64,000 bases of DNA from NCBI RefSeq assembly GCF_001315015.1, contig NZ_CP012914.1:1732501-1796500 (forward strand). The letters are read 5' to 3'. Below the pieces are notes generated by a model that made no database searches, was not told the DNA's origin, and saw only the letters and a list, made by a program, of their open reading frames with translations. This DNA comes from Azospirillum brasilense (GTDB lineage Bacteria; Pseudomonadota; Alphaproteobacteria; Azospirillales; Azospirillaceae). Shown piece after piece: positions 24,165 to 33,027 of the stretch. Within the stretch, counting starts at the first letter, position 1, and each line of letters starts with the position of its first letter. Both the position numbers and the translations under genes were made by a program.

Positions 24165-24690
24165 AGCTCGTGCCCTTGTCGCGCAGGAGTTTTTCCAGCA
24201 TGGCACCGGAGGCCGCCATGGCCGCGTTCCGGTCGGCGTGCCGCGCCTCTTCCGCCCGCAGCGCGGCGTAGAGGCCCGCCGCCGCGTCCACCGCGGGGCG
24301 CGCCGGGACACGCCGGCTCGAATGGTAGCCGGTGATGGTTCGCCCGTTTCCGCTGTCCGGATTGCCGAAAACTGGCGTGACATGGGCAAACACCCAGTAA
24401 TGGTCTCCATCCTTCGCCCGGTTGATGACATAGGCAAAGATTTCGCTTCCAGCCTCGATGCGGGTCCACAACAGCTTGTAGACGCAGCGCGGCATGTCGG
24501 AATGGCGGACGATGTTGTGCGGTTTTCCCAGCAACTCCGCTTCGCTGTAGCCGCTGATGCGCAGGAACACGTCGTTGGCGTAGGTGATGCGGCCCTTGAT
24601 ATCCGTCTTCGAGACGATGATCTCATCGCGGTGAAAGGTCCGCTCCCGCCCGGTCAGGGTACCATGTGTGCCGCCCGTGCCGACCGTCAT
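24139..24690 (-). CDS. Aer-like PAS domain protein
   Basis: 183 residues. The PAS domain has the Aer signature [40 protein letters not shown] and [19 protein letters not shown], as in FAD-binding aerotaxis receptors. A short helical tail ends SYDEFVFSL and has no membrane segment. It should be a cytoplasmic redox or oxygen sensor. It overlaps the following chemoreceptor gene by 26 bases. The natural-looking tail and independent start of the receptor argue for two genes rather than a sequencing frameshift. FAD binding is inferred from similarity to E. coli Aer, which has the same HDMP-like stretch (RHPDMP). Confidence 0.88.
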   Translation of the reverse strand: MTVGTGGTHGTLTGRERTFHRDEIIVSKTDIKGRITYANDVFLRISGYSEAELLGKPHNIVRHSDMPRCVYKLLWTRIEAGSEIFAYVINRAKDGDHYWVFAHVTPVFGNPDSGNGRTITGYHSSRRVPARPAVDAAAGLYAALRAEEARHADRNAAMAASGAMLEKLLRDKGTSYDEFVFSL

Positions 24691-24958
24691 GACCGTCCGC
24701 CTTTCAAACACCGGTGAACGCAATCACCCGACAAACAGATCACCAACCCAACCGTTGGTAATATCTTCTGCCCTCGACTCATAGCGTACGTAATAATTGG
24801 ATGGCTTTAAAAACGAGCGGCGCTCGGCTGCGACAAATTGTATCACATTCCTAACGCGAAAAATGGGTTGCATCGAAGCGAACGATACGGAGTCCGAAGA
24901 GAAAAATCAGTCCCCACCATGGACTGGATCGGATCGATTTTCTCTCCGAGATGGTGGA

Positions 24959-26581
24959 TCACATGCCTGGTTCGTAAACCACGACACGATTTCGGCCCTC
25001 GCGCTTGGCGCGGTAGAGGGCGAGGTCAGCCCGGTGGATCGCCTTTTCCAGGGTGTCGTAGGACCCGTCCAGCGCCGAGATGCCAATGCTGCTGGTCAAA
25101 TGGAACCGGCCTTCCGGCCCAGGAATGGCCATGCGGGACAGATGGCGGCGCACCCGCTCCGCCACCACGCGGGATTCCTCTGCGGTGGCACCGGGCAGGA
25201 CCACGACGAACTCCTCGCCGCCGAGCCGGCCGAGAATGTCGTATTCGCGCAAGATGGCCTGACAGCCGCCGGCCACCATGCGCAGGGCGTCGTCGCCGGT
25301 GGCGTGGCCATAGCTGTCGTTGATGCGCTTGAAATGGTCCACGTCCAGAACGAAGACCGACATCGGCTCGCTGAAGCGGTGGGCGCGGGCCAGCTGCGAG
25401 CGCGCCAACTCCATGAAGGAGCGCCGGTTGTAAATTCCCGTCAGCGGATCGCGGGACGCCATGTCCCGCAGCGCTTCCTCCATGTTCCGGCGGTCGGTGT
25501 AATCGTAGATCCAGGCCAGATTCACCTGAACGCCCTGGATCACCGCCTGGTTGACCGTGAACAGCGTCCAGAAGGACGACCCGTCGGCCCGGCGGAACTG
25601 CACCTCCATGTTGGTCACCGACCCGTAGGAGCGCAGGCGATCGATCACCCGCTCGCGCTGGTGCCGATCCAGGTAATAGTCGCGCGCCTGCCGGCCGATC
25701 AGATCCTCACGCTTCAGACCGATCAATTCGGCGAATCGGGTGTTGACGAAGATGATCTTGCCGTCGTCGCGGCGCGACACCGACACGCCGATCGGGCTCT
25801 GCTCCAGGATGGCCTGGAGCCGCTCCTCGCTGGGCAGCCCCTCCGTCAGGTCGTGGATCACGCCGACGATGCCGCCCAGGTTCCCGGCGCTGTCGCAGAA
25901 GACGGCCTTGGTCAGGCTGGACAGGCGGGTGGTGCCGCCGACGAAGGGAACCGCCTCCTCGTAGCTGCGCTGGCCCCAGTTGACGGTCAGCTCGTGATCC
26001 TGATCGGCGTGCGCCTTGGCGATGCGCGGGTCCATCACGGCAAAGGCGGTCTTGGCGACGATGCTCCGGCGATCCAGGCCGGTGTAGCGCTCGAAGGCGT
26101 CGTTGCAGTCCGTGTATTCACCAGCCGCGTTCTTCACGAAGACGGGAACCGGCAGCGTCTCGAACAGCACCTCCTTCATAAGGAGCTGGTCGCGCAGCGC
26201 GGCTTGCGCCTGCCGGTGGTGGCTGATGTCGGTGTAGACGCGAAGAGACTGCCGCTCGCCCAGCGGGCCTGTGGTGGGACCGACCGACTCAGCCACCCAG
26301 ACAGTTCCGCCATCCTGGCAGCGCAATCGCCGCTCGCCCGGCGCATCCGGCAGCGCCGGGAAAAAGGCATCCTCCGGCTCCAGCGCCGCGAGGTCGAGAC
26401 CGGTCAGGCCGCCGGAAGCATAACGCAGCAGACCATGCAGGGCCGGGTTGGCGTACAGGATGGTCCCTGTGTCCGTGGTGACGCAGACCCCCGTCGGCAG
26501 CGTGTCGAACACACGCCACAGCGCAACACGGGTTTCCTCCGCATCCCCAGAAGAACTCATTGAACCAACCGAATCCAGCAT
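24959..26581 (-). CDS. Diguanylate cyclase with three PAS domains
   Basis: About 540 residues, cytoplasmic. Three PAS units in series (about 15-125, 140-260 and 265-375: LPTGVCVTTDTGTILYANPA, VKNAAGEYTDCNDAFERYTG, ILEQSPIGVSVSRRDDGKII) lead to a GGDEF domain with DPLTGIYNRRSFME and LGRLGGEEFVVVLPG near 455. The GGEEF motif indicates c-di-GMP synthesis from two GTP. REYD five residues before it matches the RxxD inhibitory site, so product inhibition is likely. No EAL domain. ATG at 26581 is chosen; ATG at 26560 and TTG at 26626 are alternatives. Confidence 0.9.
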   Translation of the reverse strand: MLDSVGSMSSSGDAEETRVALWRVFDTLPTGVCVTTDTGTILYANPALHGLLRYASGGLTGLDLAALEPEDAFFPALPDAPGERRLRCQDGGTVWVAESVGPTTGPLGERQSLRVYTDISHHRQAQAALRDQLLMKEVLFETLPVPVFVKNAAGEYTDCNDAFERYTGLDRRSIVAKTAFAVMDPRIAKAHADQDHELTVNWGQRSYEEAVPFVGGTTRLSSLTKAVFCDSAGNLGGIVGVIHDLTEGLPSEERLQAILEQSPIGVSVSRRDDGKIIFVNTRFAELIGLKREDLIGRQARDYYLDRHQRERVIDRLRSYGSVTNMEVQFRRADGSSFWTLFTVNQAVIQGVQVNLAWIYDYTDRRNMEEALRDMASRDPLTGIYNRRSFMELARSQLARAHRFSEPMSVFVLDVDHFKRINDSYGHATGDDALRMVAGGCQAILREYDILGRLGGEEFVVVLPGATAEESRVVAERVRRHLSRMAIPGPEGRFHLTSSIGISALDGSYDTLEKAIHRADLALYRAKREGRNRVVVYEPGM

Positions 26582-26715
26582 GGCCCCGACAGCGTCGTGG
26601 AAGATTCTTGCGCCACGATAGGGCAAACAAGGAGTACGTTAGCCGATGCGCCTTTTTGCCCCTGTGTGCCATCTTGTCGCGCTATGGTGGTGATCGCCTA
26701 TCCTGAGCGCAAAAT

Positions 26716-27753
26716 CTATCGATTTTTGAACGTTCCGCACGCCGTTGACACACGGTCTTCCGCCAGATTGTCCACCGGCAAGCCCAGCCTCAGCCACCTC
26801 TGCCGATAGTCGAACCGGCGCACCAGCACCCCGGCCCGGCCCAACTCATTGTAAAGCCCGGCGGACTGCGGATCGTCTATGAGACGAAAGAGCGACGTGC
26901 CTCCAGCGACGCGCACCCCGGCCTCCATCAGTCGGGCGTCGAAGCGGGCCGCCGCGTCGGCCAGACGGCGTCGGGTGGCGGCGATCCACGCCGAATCCGA
27001 CAGCGCCGCGGTGGCGACCGCCAGCGCCGGACCCGACACCGCCCAAGGTCCCACGGCGGCCCGCACATCCCGGACCAGCGCCGGCTCACCGAGCAGGAAG
27101 CCGAGCCGGACCCCGGCCAACCCGAAGAACTTCCCGAAGGAGCGCAGGATGACCAGACCGGCGCGCCCGGCCTCCGACGCCACGCTGCACTCCGGAATGA
27201 CCTCGGCGAAGGCCTCGTCCACCAGCAGCCAGCCGCCCCGCGCCGCCTGCCGCTCCGCCAGGGCCAGCAGGGTTTCGGGCGGGACGATGCGGCCGTCCGG
27301 GTTGTTCGGGTTCACGACCACGACCACGTCGGCATCGCAGGCGTCCAGCGACTCCGTCCCGGTCACGCGATGGCCGGCCTTGGCCCAGCCCGCGGCATGT
27401 TCGGCGTAGGTCGGCCCCAGCACGGCAACCGTCCCCGGACGCCGCAGCCGCGGCAGGATCTGGATCAGCGCCTGGGAACCGCCCGCGGCGGCGATACGGT
27501 CCGGCGACGGCACGCCGTAGCAGGCCGCCGCGGCCTCGCGCAGCGCCGTTTCGGCCGCGCGGCCCGGCAGGCGCGCCCAGGCCTCGTCCGGGATGGGCGG
27601 CAGCGGGTAAGGCCAGGGGTTGATGCCGGTGGACAGGTCCACCCAGGGTTCCGGCGCCCCTGGAAAGGCTACCCGCGCAGCGTCGAGGTCGCCGCCGTGG
27701 ATGATCTCACCCTGGACGATCCTCTTGGACCCCGCCGCCGATTCCGCCATCAT
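26716..27753 (-). CDS. cobC: Threonine-phosphate decarboxylase-like aminotransferase (cobamide side chain)
   Basis: 345 residues of the PLP aminotransferase class I/II fold. HGGDLDAARVAFPGAPEPWV and VDLSTGINPWPYP are typical of CobC/CobD. The PLP Lys is in ILRSFGKFFGLAGVRLGFL near residue 220, and VVNPNNPDGR and LVDEAFAEV are also present. The enzyme makes (R)-1-amino-2-propanol O-phosphate from L-threonine phosphate for the nucleotide loop of cobalamin. Divergent from cbiB with 35 bases between them, which supports the cobamide assignment over a histidinol-phosphate aminotransferase. No cobalamin riboswitch was seen near it. Confidence 0.88.
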   Translation of the reverse strand: MMAESAAGSKRIVQGEIIHGGDLDAARVAFPGAPEPWVDLSTGINPWPYPLPPIPDEAWARLPGRAAETALREAAAACYGVPSPDRIAAAGGSQALIQILPRLRRPGTVAVLGPTYAEHAAGWAKAGHRVTGTESLDACDADVVVVVNPNNPDGRIVPPETLLALAERQAARGGWLLVDEAFAEVIPECSVASEAGRAGLVILRSFGKFFGLAGVRLGFLLGEPALVRDVRAAVGPWAVSGPALAVATAALSDSAWIAATRRRLADAAARFDARLMEAGVRVAGGTSLFRLIDDPQSAGLYNELGRAGVLVRRFDYRQRWLRLGLPVDNLAEDRVSTACGTFKNR

Positions 27754-27788
27754 CCCGCCCCTTCCCTTCCCCCAGAGGATTCGATCCC

Positions 27789-28751
27789 GTGGAGCTTCAT
27801 CCGTCCGTGCTCGCCGCCGCTCTCCTCATCGAGGCCGCCGCCGGCTATCCGGACGCACTCTACGCCCAAATCCGCCACCCGGTGGTGTGGATCGGGGCGC
27901 TTATCGCCCAGCTTGACCGCGCGCTCAACCGCGAGCGTGAATCCTTCGCCGTCCGCAAGGCCGCCGGCGTGCTGGCTCTGCTCGTCCTGCTTCTGGTGGT
28001 GGGTGGCGCCGCGTCGGCGGTGGCGGGGCTGTGCCGGCACTTGCCGCTCGGCGGCCTCCTCGAAGCGGCGCTGGCCTCCACCCTGCTGGCGCAGCGCAGC
28101 CTGCACGACCATGTGGCCGCGGTCGCCGCCGCCTTCCGCGACGGCGGGCTGGAGGCGGCGCGTGAAGCCGTGTCGCGCATCGTCGGCCGCAATCCGGCCA
28201 CCCTTGACGAGCATGGGGTAAGCCGCGCCGCCATCGAAAGCCTGTCGGAGAATTTCTCGGACGGTGTGGTCGCCCCGGCCTTTTGGCTGCTGGTCGGCGG
28301 GCTGCCGGGAATCGCGCTCTACAAGGCGATCAATACCGCGGACAGCATGATCGGCCACCGCACGCCCCGGCACGAGGCGTTCGGCTGGGCCGCGGCGCGG
28401 CTGGACGATCTGGTCAACCTCCCCGGTTCCCGCCTGTCGGCGCTGCTGATCTGGGTGGCCGCCCGCTTCACCGAGGGGGCCGACGCCGCCGAATCCTGGC
28501 GGTCGGTACGGCGCGACGCCCACCGCCACCGCTCGCCCAACGCCGGCTGGCCCGAGGCGGCAATGGCCGGGGCGCTCGACCTCCGGCTCGGCGGACCGCG
28601 GGTCTATGGCGAGGTTCGGATCGAGGACGCCTGGATGGGGCCGGGCCGCACCGCCGCCACCGTGCAGGACATCACCCGCGCCCTTCACCTCTATCGGCGC
28701 GCCTGCATCGCCCTGGTGGCCGGCGCGCTGCTGCTGGCGCTGACCCTCTAA
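27789..28751 (+). CDS. cobD: Adenosylcobinamide-phosphate synthase (CbiB/CobD)
   Basis: 320 residues, integral membrane. Family features are the N-terminus with PDALYAQIRHPVVWIGALI, the RNPATLDEHGVSRAAIESLS and ENFSDGVVAPAFW stretch, INTADSMIGHRTPRHEAFGW, and RSPNAGWPEAAMAGALDLRL near the end. The enzyme attaches aminopropanol phosphate to adenosylcobyric acid. GTG start at 27789 follows agagga by about 7 bases. Divergent partner of cobC. The naming cobD (aerobic pathway) versus cbiB is convention. Confidence 0.93.
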   Translation: MELHPSVLAAALLIEAAAGYPDALYAQIRHPVVWIGALIAQLDRALNRERESFAVRKAAGVLALLVLLLVVGGAASAVAGLCRHLPLGGLLEAALASTLLAQRSLHDHVAAVAAAFRDGGLEAAREAVSRIVGRNPATLDEHGVSRAAIESLSENFSDGVVAPAFWLLVGGLPGIALYKAINTADSMIGHRTPRHEAFGWAAARLDDLVNLPGSRLSALLIWVAARFTEGADAAESWRSVRRDAHRHRSPNAGWPEAAMAGALDLRLGGPRVYGEVRIEDAWMGPGRTAATVQDITRALHLYRRACIALVAGALLLALTL

Positions 28752-28760
28752 GCGCGCCAA

Positions 28761-28792
28761 TGGAAAAGGGGCTCCGAAGAGCCCCTTTTCCA
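28761..28792. terminator. Bidirectional terminator between cobD and hss
   Basis: Perfect 14-bp stem tggaaaaggggctc / gagccccttttcca with a cgaa tetraloop. A-rich and T-rich arms provide a T run on either strand. It lies between two convergent genes, one base before the hss stop codon. Confidence 0.85.
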
Positions 28793-28793
28793 A

Positions 28794-30212
28794 TCAGACA
28801 ACCCGGAAGTTCTTGAACTGCCAGGGGTCGTCATGGTCGATGTCCTCAGGGAACAGACGTTCGCGGTCCTGCAGCGGAGTCCAGTCGCCATAGGCGCCGA
28901 CCAGTTCGCCGAGATAGGGCTTGGCGATTTCCAGGATGCGCTGGAAATCGATCTCGTCCGGCTCGACAATGCCGCGGTTCGGGTTCTCCAACGCCCAGAC
29001 GATGCCGGCCAGAACTGCCACCGTGACCTGCAGCGAGGTCGCGTTGTTGTAGGGCACCAGGGCGCGCGCCTCGTCGATGCCCAGGCGGGAACCGAACCAG
29101 TAGATGCCCTTCTTGTGGCCCATCAACAGCACGCCCAGCTCGTCGGTGCCGCTGACGATCTCGTGCATCATCAGGCGCTGGCTCGGCTGCATGTACCAGT
29201 TCTTGCCGGCCAGCTCATGCACCGACTTCACCGCGTCGTCGCACGGGTGATAGGCGTAATGCACGGTCGGGCGGTAGGTGACGTGGTTGCCGTCGCGCTG
29301 GGTGTAGTAGTCGGCGATGGAGATCGCCTCGCTGTGGGTGATGAGGAAGCCGTGGAACGGCCCCTCCAGCGGGGTCCAGGTGCGCACGCGCGTGGAGGCC
29401 CCCGGACGCATCAGGTAGATGGCAGCGTCGCAGCCGAACTCGTGGCGGCGGCCATCGGCCGGGAAATGCTTCTCGTGGCTGCCCCAGCCGAGTTCGGTGG
29501 GCTGGCAGCCCTCGCCGACGAAGCCGTCGATCGACCAGGTGTTGACGAACTCGCCCACCTTCTTCGGCTCGTTGGAAACCTGGGTGTCGCGCTCGGCGAT
29601 GTGGATCACCTTCACCCCCAGCTTGGCGGCCAGCGCGCCCCAGCCGGCGCGGTCCTTCGGGACCTCTGCCGATTCGCCGGTGTCGGCAGCGACGTTGAGC
29701 AGCGCCTGCTTCACGAAATGCGAGACGAGGCCGGGGTTCGCGCCATGGGTCAGAACGGCGGTCGGCCCACCCTCGAAGGCGGCGCGGTGCGACAGCGCGG
29801 TCTCGCGCAGGGCGTAGTTGGAGCGCAGCGACGGCGACAGCGACGGGTCGGTGTAGCCGCCGGCCCACGGCTCGACGCAGGTGTCGATGTAGAGCGCGCC
29901 AATCTTGTGGCAGAACTCGAACAGGGCGACGGACGACACGTCCACCGACAGGTTGACCAGGAAATCGCCCTTGCCCAGCATGGGCTCCAGAACCTGGGCG
30001 TAATTCTCCCTCGTCAGCGGCAGGTTGATGAATTTGACGCCAAGCTCATCCGCCTCGGCATGACCGCGCTCCTCGGCGGTGACGATGGTGATCTGGTCCT
30101 TCGTGATTCCGATGTGGCGCAAAATCAGGGGCAAAACTCCCTGGCCAATCGATCCGAAGCCGACAATGACCATGCGGCCGGTGAAGGTGATGTGCTTGGT
30201 GTCCAGGGTCAT
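28794..30212 (-). CDS. hss: Homospermidine synthase
   Basis: 472 residues, the usual length of bacterial HSS. A Rossmann NAD-binding start, MVIVGFGSIGQGVLPLILRH, is followed by TIVTAEERGHAEADELGVKF and the central INLPLTRENY and DTCVEPWAGGYT stretches. The enzyme joins two putrescine molecules to make sym-homospermidine, using NAD+ as prosthetic group and releasing ammonia. It is cytoplasmic. The ornithine decarboxylase gene 140 bases upstream on the same strand would supply putrescine, so the pair forms a complete short polyamine pathway. Confidence 0.96.
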   Translation of the reverse strand: MTLDTKHITFTGRMVIVGFGSIGQGVLPLILRHIGITKDQITIVTAEERGHAEADELGVKFINLPLTRENYAQVLEPMLGKGDFLVNLSVDVSSVALFEFCHKIGALYIDTCVEPWAGGYTDPSLSPSLRSNYALRETALSHRAAFEGGPTAVLTHGANPGLVSHFVKQALLNVAADTGESAEVPKDRAGWGALAAKLGVKVIHIAERDTQVSNEPKKVGEFVNTWSIDGFVGEGCQPTELGWGSHEKHFPADGRRHEFGCDAAIYLMRPGASTRVRTWTPLEGPFHGFLITHSEAISIADYYTQRDGNHVTYRPTVHYAYHPCDDAVKSVHELAGKNWYMQPSQRLMMHEIVSGTDELGVLLMGHKKGIYWFGSRLGIDEARALVPYNNATSLQVTVAVLAGIVWALENPNRGIVEPDEIDFQRILEIAKPYLGELVGAYGDWTPLQDRERLFPEDIDHDDPWQFKNFRVV

Positions 30213-30352
30213 CTAAGACGGTCCCCCGTGGTTGGCGTGACAGAAATACAGCCCGTCACCCTCGCGCCTCTTGCAAAGGCGGAGGGTGGCGGACCAACGA
30301 TGGTTTACGGTGATTTTTTAGGGATATCCACAGCTTTCCCGCGATGCGGGAC

Positions 30353-31627
30353 TTATGCCACGCAGCTCTTGAGGACATAGCCGGGTGTTTCCAGCAGCGG
30401 CGCGTCCGAAACTTCGACCACGCGGGCTTGGTCGAACCCGTTGAAGGCGGTGCGCAGGCAGGAGCCGTAGGCCCCCAGCTGGCCCAGCTCGATCCAGTCG
30501 CCGGCGCGGATGTCCGCCGGCAGGTGGAACGGGCCGTTCATGCGGTCCGCGCTGTCGCAGGTCGGGCCGTAGAAGGCGAAGGCCTCCACCGGCTCGTCGC
30601 CCATCGGCGCGAAGGGACGGATCATGCGGGCCGGGAAGCGGAAGCCGGGGACACCGGCGTCCGACAGGGCGCCGTAGACGCCGTCGTTGATGAACAGCTC
30701 GTTGCCCCGGCGCTTCACCACCTGCACGACCAGCGACACGCCCGGCGCGACCAGCGCGCGGCCCGGCTCGCACCAGACGCGGCAATGGGCCGGCAGGTCG
30801 AGCTTCGCCACGCCGCGGGCGATGGCCTCCATGAAGTCGCCGAGCGGCGGCGGGGTGACGCCCGGATAGGAGACGGGGAAGCCGCCGCCCACATCCAGAA
30901 CGTCGATCACCACGCCCGACTCCGCGATGATGCGGCCGGCCAGCTCCAGCGCCCGCTCGTAGGCGGACGGGTCGAGCATCTGCGAGCCGACATGGAAGGA
31001 CACGCCGACCTTCGGGGCCACCATGCGCACGGCCTGGAGCAGCTCGACCGCCTCCGTCGCCGGGGCGCCGAACTTGCCGGACAGGTCGTAGACCGCGTTG
31101 CCCTTCGGGAGGGCCAGACGCACGACGAGGCCGAGGTCCTGGGCGTCGCCCGTCTCCTCCAGGATCTTCTGAAGCTCCTCCATGCTGTCGAGCACGAAGT
31201 CGCGCACGCCGTACTGCTGGTAGGCGGTGCGGATCGCCTCGCGCCCCTTCACCGGGTGCATGTAGTGCAGCACCGCGTCCGGGAACATCTGGCGGATCAG
31301 TCGGATCTCGCCCGGCGAGGCCACGTCGAAGTGGCGCACGCCACCGGCCCACAGGGCGCGCAGCACCGCTGGCTCCGGGTTGCACTTCACGGCGTACAGC
31401 ACGTCGCCCGACACGGCGGCGTCGAAGGCGGCCACGAAGCTGGACGCGGTGTCGGCCAGGACGCCCGGACGGATGCAGTGCATCGGCTCCTCGGGTCGGG
31501 CCAGCGCCACCGCCTGATGGACGGAGGTGCGGCGGTCCGACACCGGCGAAGCGCCGAAGGACGGGGCGGAGACGGAAACGCCGCGGCGCAGCGGGGCGAC
31601 GGCGGAACGGGATCGGATGAAGCCCAT
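30353..31627 (-). CDS. PLP-dependent ornithine (ornithine/lysine) decarboxylase, fold type III
   Basis: 424 residues. The PLP Lys lies in DVLYAVKCNPEP near residue 81, the glycine-rich phosphate site in VLDVGGGFPV, and the active-site cysteine in FYGPTCDSAD near 357. These are the hallmarks of alanine-racemase-fold decarboxylases that make putrescine. ATG at 31627 is chosen because aaggag stands 7 bases upstream; a longer frame lacks features. A long leader precedes it (31628-31900) with a small ORF. Lysine as a second substrate cannot be excluded. Confidence 0.92.
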   Translation of the reverse strand: MGFIRSRSAVAPLRRGVSVSAPSFGASPVSDRRTSVHQAVALARPEEPMHCIRPGVLADTASSFVAAFDAAVSGDVLYAVKCNPEPAVLRALWAGGVRHFDVASPGEIRLIRQMFPDAVLHYMHPVKGREAIRTAYQQYGVRDFVLDSMEELQKILEETGDAQDLGLVVRLALPKGNAVYDLSGKFGAPATEAVELLQAVRMVAPKVGVSFHVGSQMLDPSAYERALELAGRIIAESGVVIDVLDVGGGFPVSYPGVTPPPLGDFMEAIARGVAKLDLPAHCRVWCEPGRALVAPGVSLVVQVVKRRGNELFINDGVYGALSDAGVPGFRFPARMIRPFAPMGDEPVEAFAFYGPTCDSADRMNGPFHLPADIRAGDWIELGQLGAYGSCLRTAFNGFDQARVVEVSDAPLLETPGYVLKSCVA

Positions 31628-31900
31628 GGCGCACTCCTTACCCTGGGCCACCCGGCGCGGGGCGGTCCAGCGAACAGACGGGAATCCGACACGACCGTCA
31701 AAGCCGCGGATCGGAATTCGGGTTGTGGTGAAAGGCGACGGAGAAAAGCCGGGTCGAACGCTCACGAGCGGGCTAACAGCTCCGCAGGTTCAAAGCGTCG
31801 ATGTCCGGCTATGGGCTACCGTCTGAGAGCCCTGCCGTGGAGAGCCAACATGCCTACCTCCCTCTCGGGACCGGCCCACTGATGACCGGTTCTGCCAAAA
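31628..31900 (-). promoter_or_regulatory. Long structured leader of the ornithine decarboxylase mRNA (candidate speF-type element)
   Basis: About 270 bases lie between the decarboxylase start and the upstream A/T-rich block. On the coding strand it contains an 11-codon ORF with a strong ribosome binding site, a cgctcgtgagcg hairpin (around 31763-31774), and gagag/ctctc segments able to pair around the small ORF. Alphaproteobacterial ornithine decarboxylase genes are known to carry a conserved 'speF' leader motif (Corbino and co-workers; Rfam speF). I cannot run the model, so identity is inferred from position and gene. Bases 31901-32070 show no gene. Confidence 0.45.
31816..31851 (-). CDS. 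Candidate leader peptide MLALHGRALRR
   Basis: An ATG at 31851 is preceded by gggaggt with about four bases between, and an 11-codon frame ends in TAG at 31816. The peptide is arginine-rich (three of eleven). It lies about 190 bases upstream of the decarboxylase start, on the same strand, within the leader. A translated peptide here could sense ornithine, arginine or polyamines, as the SpeFL peptide does in enterobacteria. No sequence homology to SpeFL is claimed. Confidence 0.45.
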   Translation of the reverse strand: MLALHGRALRR

Positions 31901-32070
31901 AGGACGCGGTACGTCGTTGCATAACCACAGAGGGCCATTGGCACGTGCGAGTGCGTCGTCCCCGATGAATTACGCTTTTTCCCCGGCGATTCAAGTGATT
32001 TTTTGATGACAGGTCGGGAGCGGCCCGGGGTTGGCCCAGGATTGGCCCGTTATCGGAACGATGGCGGCGG

Positions 32071-32895
32071 TCAGCGGGGCACCGCGTCCGCCGTCTCGGC
32101 GAAGGCCGGACGGTCGGAGCCCAGCACATGGTCCATCAGCCAGAAGCGCAGGAACCCCCGCACCGCGACGCCGGTGTCGAGCCGGCCGCTCTCCACCTGT
32201 TGGCGGATGCGGGAGAACTGCCCCTCCAACAGCCGGTGGTGGTTGCGATGGGCCACAAAGCGGCCGGGCGCCACGCGGCGCAGCACCCCTTCCTCCATGG
32301 CGAAATGGGCGTGCACATGGTCGTGCAGCAGCCCGAAGAGGTCCAGCGTCTCACCGGACGGGGCGCCCCGGCGGCTCATCGCGTCCAACTCGTTCATAAG
32401 CTCGGCGAGCTGACGATGCTGGGCGTCGAGCGGCCCCACCCCGACCTCGAAAGCGCTGTTCCAGGCGATCAGGGTCCGCCCCTCCGGCGCCATCGATGCG
32501 TCGCGCACCAGCGCGGTGTAATCGCCGTCGTGCCGGATCTCATGTCCGCACAGAGCGGCATCCAGCGTGCCCGCCACCGTGCACAGGAAATCCGAGGTGA
32601 CCTCACAGTCGCGCACATAGTCGATCAGCCGGCCGAACTGCTGGTCCAGCATCGCGTGGTGGCCGGCGTGCTCCTCCCACCGGGTGAAGCCGGCGGCACG
32701 GATGATGACCTCCTCATGGTCGAAATGCATGCGCATTTCGTCCGCGAACCGGCTGAATCGAGGAACCATGGAATCACGGGAAGCACCGTCGGCGCAGGCG
32801 CAGCGGATGGCTTCGACATGGTCCATCAGCGACGTATGGGCCGCGTCGATGAAGCCGTTGCCCGTACACGGGATGGAGTGGCCATCCGTGGTCAT
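32071..32895 (-). CDS. Tandem hemerythrin-domain protein
   Basis: 274 residues with two hemerythrin four-helix bundles. Domain 1 has MHFDHEEVIIRAAGF, HAGHHAMLD and CGHEIRHDGDY. Domain 2 has FEVGVGPLDAQHRQLAELMN, HAHFAMEEGVLRR, HRNHHRLL and MDHVLGSD. These supply the His/Glu/Asp ligands of a diiron site that binds O2. A soluble oxygen carrier or sensor is likely. ATG at 32895 is chosen since ggagg stands five bases upstream; the longer frame to 32979 lacks features. Flanked by unrelated genes. Confidence 0.85.
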   Translation of the reverse strand: MTTDGHSIPCTGNGFIDAAHTSLMDHVEAIRCACADGASRDSMVPRFSRFADEMRMHFDHEEVIIRAAGFTRWEEHAGHHAMLDQQFGRLIDYVRDCEVTSDFLCTVAGTLDAALCGHEIRHDGDYTALVRDASMAPEGRTLIAWNSAFEVGVGPLDAQHRQLAELMNELDAMSRRGAPSGETLDLFGLLHDHVHAHFAMEEGVLRRVAPGRFVAHRNHHRLLEGQFSRIRQQVESGRLDTGVAVRGFLRFWLMDHVLGSDRPAFAETADAVPR

Positions 32896-33027
32896 GGAGC
32901 CTCCGAAGCGGGTGGCGCGCCGCCATTGGATCGGCGCCGATACCGAAGGGCTTGTAACAGCGCCGCTTTTCGCCCGCAATCGGCTGCGGCGAAAGGTAAC
33001 GGCGGCAGCCGGGTCATGATGGGCGGG

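Noticed and set aside
24165..24626. Extended start of the chemoreceptor through the PAS gene
   Set aside because: That frame is the antiframe of a well-conserved PAS domain; ATG 24164 gives the natural receptor start.
27754..27788. Cobalamin riboswitch between cobC and cobD
   Set aside because: The gap is 35 bases, too short, and no B12-box-like sequence was seen nearby.
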